Position numbers and translations under genes: made by a program
Shown here: positions 63,471-64,000 of the stretch, piece by piece
Layout of the letters: each line of letters starts with the position of its first letter
Numbering within the stretch: the first letter of the stretch is position 1
The notes under the pieces: model-generated
Databases searched by the model: none
What the model was told of the DNA's origin: nothing
Seen by the model: only the letters and a program-made list of their open reading frames with translations
Origin: Corynebacterium liangguodongii
GTDB taxonomy: Bacteria > Actinomycetota > Actinomycetes > Mycobacteriales > Mycobacteriaceae
NCBI RefSeq assembly: GCF_003070865.1
Contig: NZ_CP026948.1
Coordinates: forward strand, 186,001 to 250,000
Direction of reading: 5' to 3'
DNA length: 64,000 bases

Positions 63471-64000
63471 ATGTCGAGACACGAGAGCGCCCCCGCCGTA
63501 ACGGACGCGCAGCGGCGTAAGGCCTTGCGCGTGCACAAGGGCGTCGCCACGAGTCTGCTCGGCGTGATGGCCGCGATCTTCTTGTCCTGCTCCTGGTGGC
63601 AGTCGACCGGCGAGGCGCCGGCGTGGGCGGGCTACGTCCGCGCCGCCGCCGAGGCCGGCATGGTCGGCGGCTTGGCGGACTGGTTCGCAGTGACCGCGCT
63701 CTTCCGCCACCCTCTCGGCCTGCCCATCCCGCACACCGCGATCATCCCGCGCAGGAAGGATCAGGTGGCCGGGGCGCTGAGCGATTTCGTCAGCGAGAAC
63801 TTCCTCAACGCGCAGACCATCACGGATAAGGTCGCGCAGGCGGAGGTGCCGCGCCGCGTCGGGCTGTGGCTCGAGCGCGAGGACAACGCCGAGCTCGTCT
63901 CCGCGCACGCGGGCTCACTCGCCGCGCGCATCGTGGCCTCGATCGACCCGGAAGAGGCACGGCGCATCATCGACCGCCAGGTCATCGACCGCGTGGCGGA
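63471..64000 (+). CDS. DUF445 family membrane protein (5' part; continues beyond window)
   Basis: The first 176 residues are in the window. ATG 63471 is chosen because TTTAAT (63458-63463) lies 7 nt upstream, as in leaderless genes. A signal-like helix (GVATSLLGVMAAIFLSCSWW) is followed by the DUF445 core AAEAGMVGGLADWFAVTALFRHPLGLPIPHTAIIPRRKDQVAGALSDFVSENFL. DUF445 proteins are membrane-associated and of unknown function. The frame is open at the right edge. Confidence 0.88.
   Translation, partial: MSRHESAPAVTDAQRRKALRVHKGVATSLLGVMAAIFLSCSWWQSTGEAPAWAGYVRAAAEAGMVGGLADWFAVTALFRHPLGLPIPHTAIIPRRKDQVAGALSDFVSENFLNAQTITDKVAQAEVPRRVGLWLEREDNAELVSAHAGSLAARIVASIDPEEARRIIDRQVIDRVA

Overview
The window is chromosomal DNA from a high-GC actinobacterium, almost certainly a Corynebacterium; I do not assign a species. 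Marker genes are the cAMP-responsive regulator GlxR, the acetate regulator RamB, the WhiB-type regulator WhcA, a corynomycolyltransferase-like esterase, a mycothiol-dependent formaldehyde dehydrogenase, a fused RmlC-RmlD and a type-B SdhCAB. Many genes have a -10 hexamer 6 to 9 nt before the start codon, the pattern of leaderless transcripts.

Layout. 1-3860: the end of an Mrp antiporter subunit A gene and a heptad-repeat membrane protein. 3861-6860: an accessory stretch with interlocked inverted repeats, an IS256-family element with a frameshifted transposase, an array of eight palindromes at 44-45 bp spacing, and tRNA-Pro. 6900-33175: a conserved block whose order matches the mycobacterial ponA2-whiB4-crp-nth-marP-tad-cspA-topA-cyclase-holB region. 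It contains a metallophosphoesterase, YqeY, PBP1, whcA, RidA, an MBL hydrolase, glxR, nth, a TlpA-like protein, a NUDIX enzyme, a MarP-like protease, an epoxide hydrolase-like protein, a holin-like protein, a HAD phosphatase, a complete Tad/Flp pilus cluster, an MrfA-like helicase, cspA, a DedA protein, topA, adenylate cyclase and holB. 33240-38587: a decaying region after tRNA-Thr, with a PadR regulator and broken partner, a hotdog protein, a frameshifted acyl-CoA synthetase, and an SGNH hydrolase gene split inside its signal peptide by a second IS256 copy. 38609-45904: mycothiol-linked formaldehyde oxidation, two family-2 glycosyltransferases, an HNH protein, rmlA and rmlCD. 45930-49232: a lower-GC insert between rmlCD and rmlB, holding a decayed membrane gene, a secreted trypsin-like protease and a secreted LGFP-repeat protein. 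49262-55311: a three-gene YbjN-containing unit, rmlB, a flippase-like protein, an M1 peptidase and a mycolyltransferase-like esterase. 55641-64000: a 36-aa peptide, lpd, an SRPBCC protein, ramB, sdhCAB, a membrane protein and the start of a DUF445 gene.

How the parts connect. CyaB (cAMP synthesis) and GlxR (cAMP response) lie in the same window, and GlxR-like boxes precede whcA and sdhC. RamB is divergent from sdhCAB, with a perfect inverted repeat between them. The rml genes, the flippase, the glycosyltransferases and the mycolyltransferase all serve the corynebacterial envelope. The most unusual sequence features are the palindrome array at 6013-6433, the insertion that split the SGNH hydrolase (reconstructible to the base), a Pro-rich leader with twin hairpins before the Tad operon, and several small ORFs.
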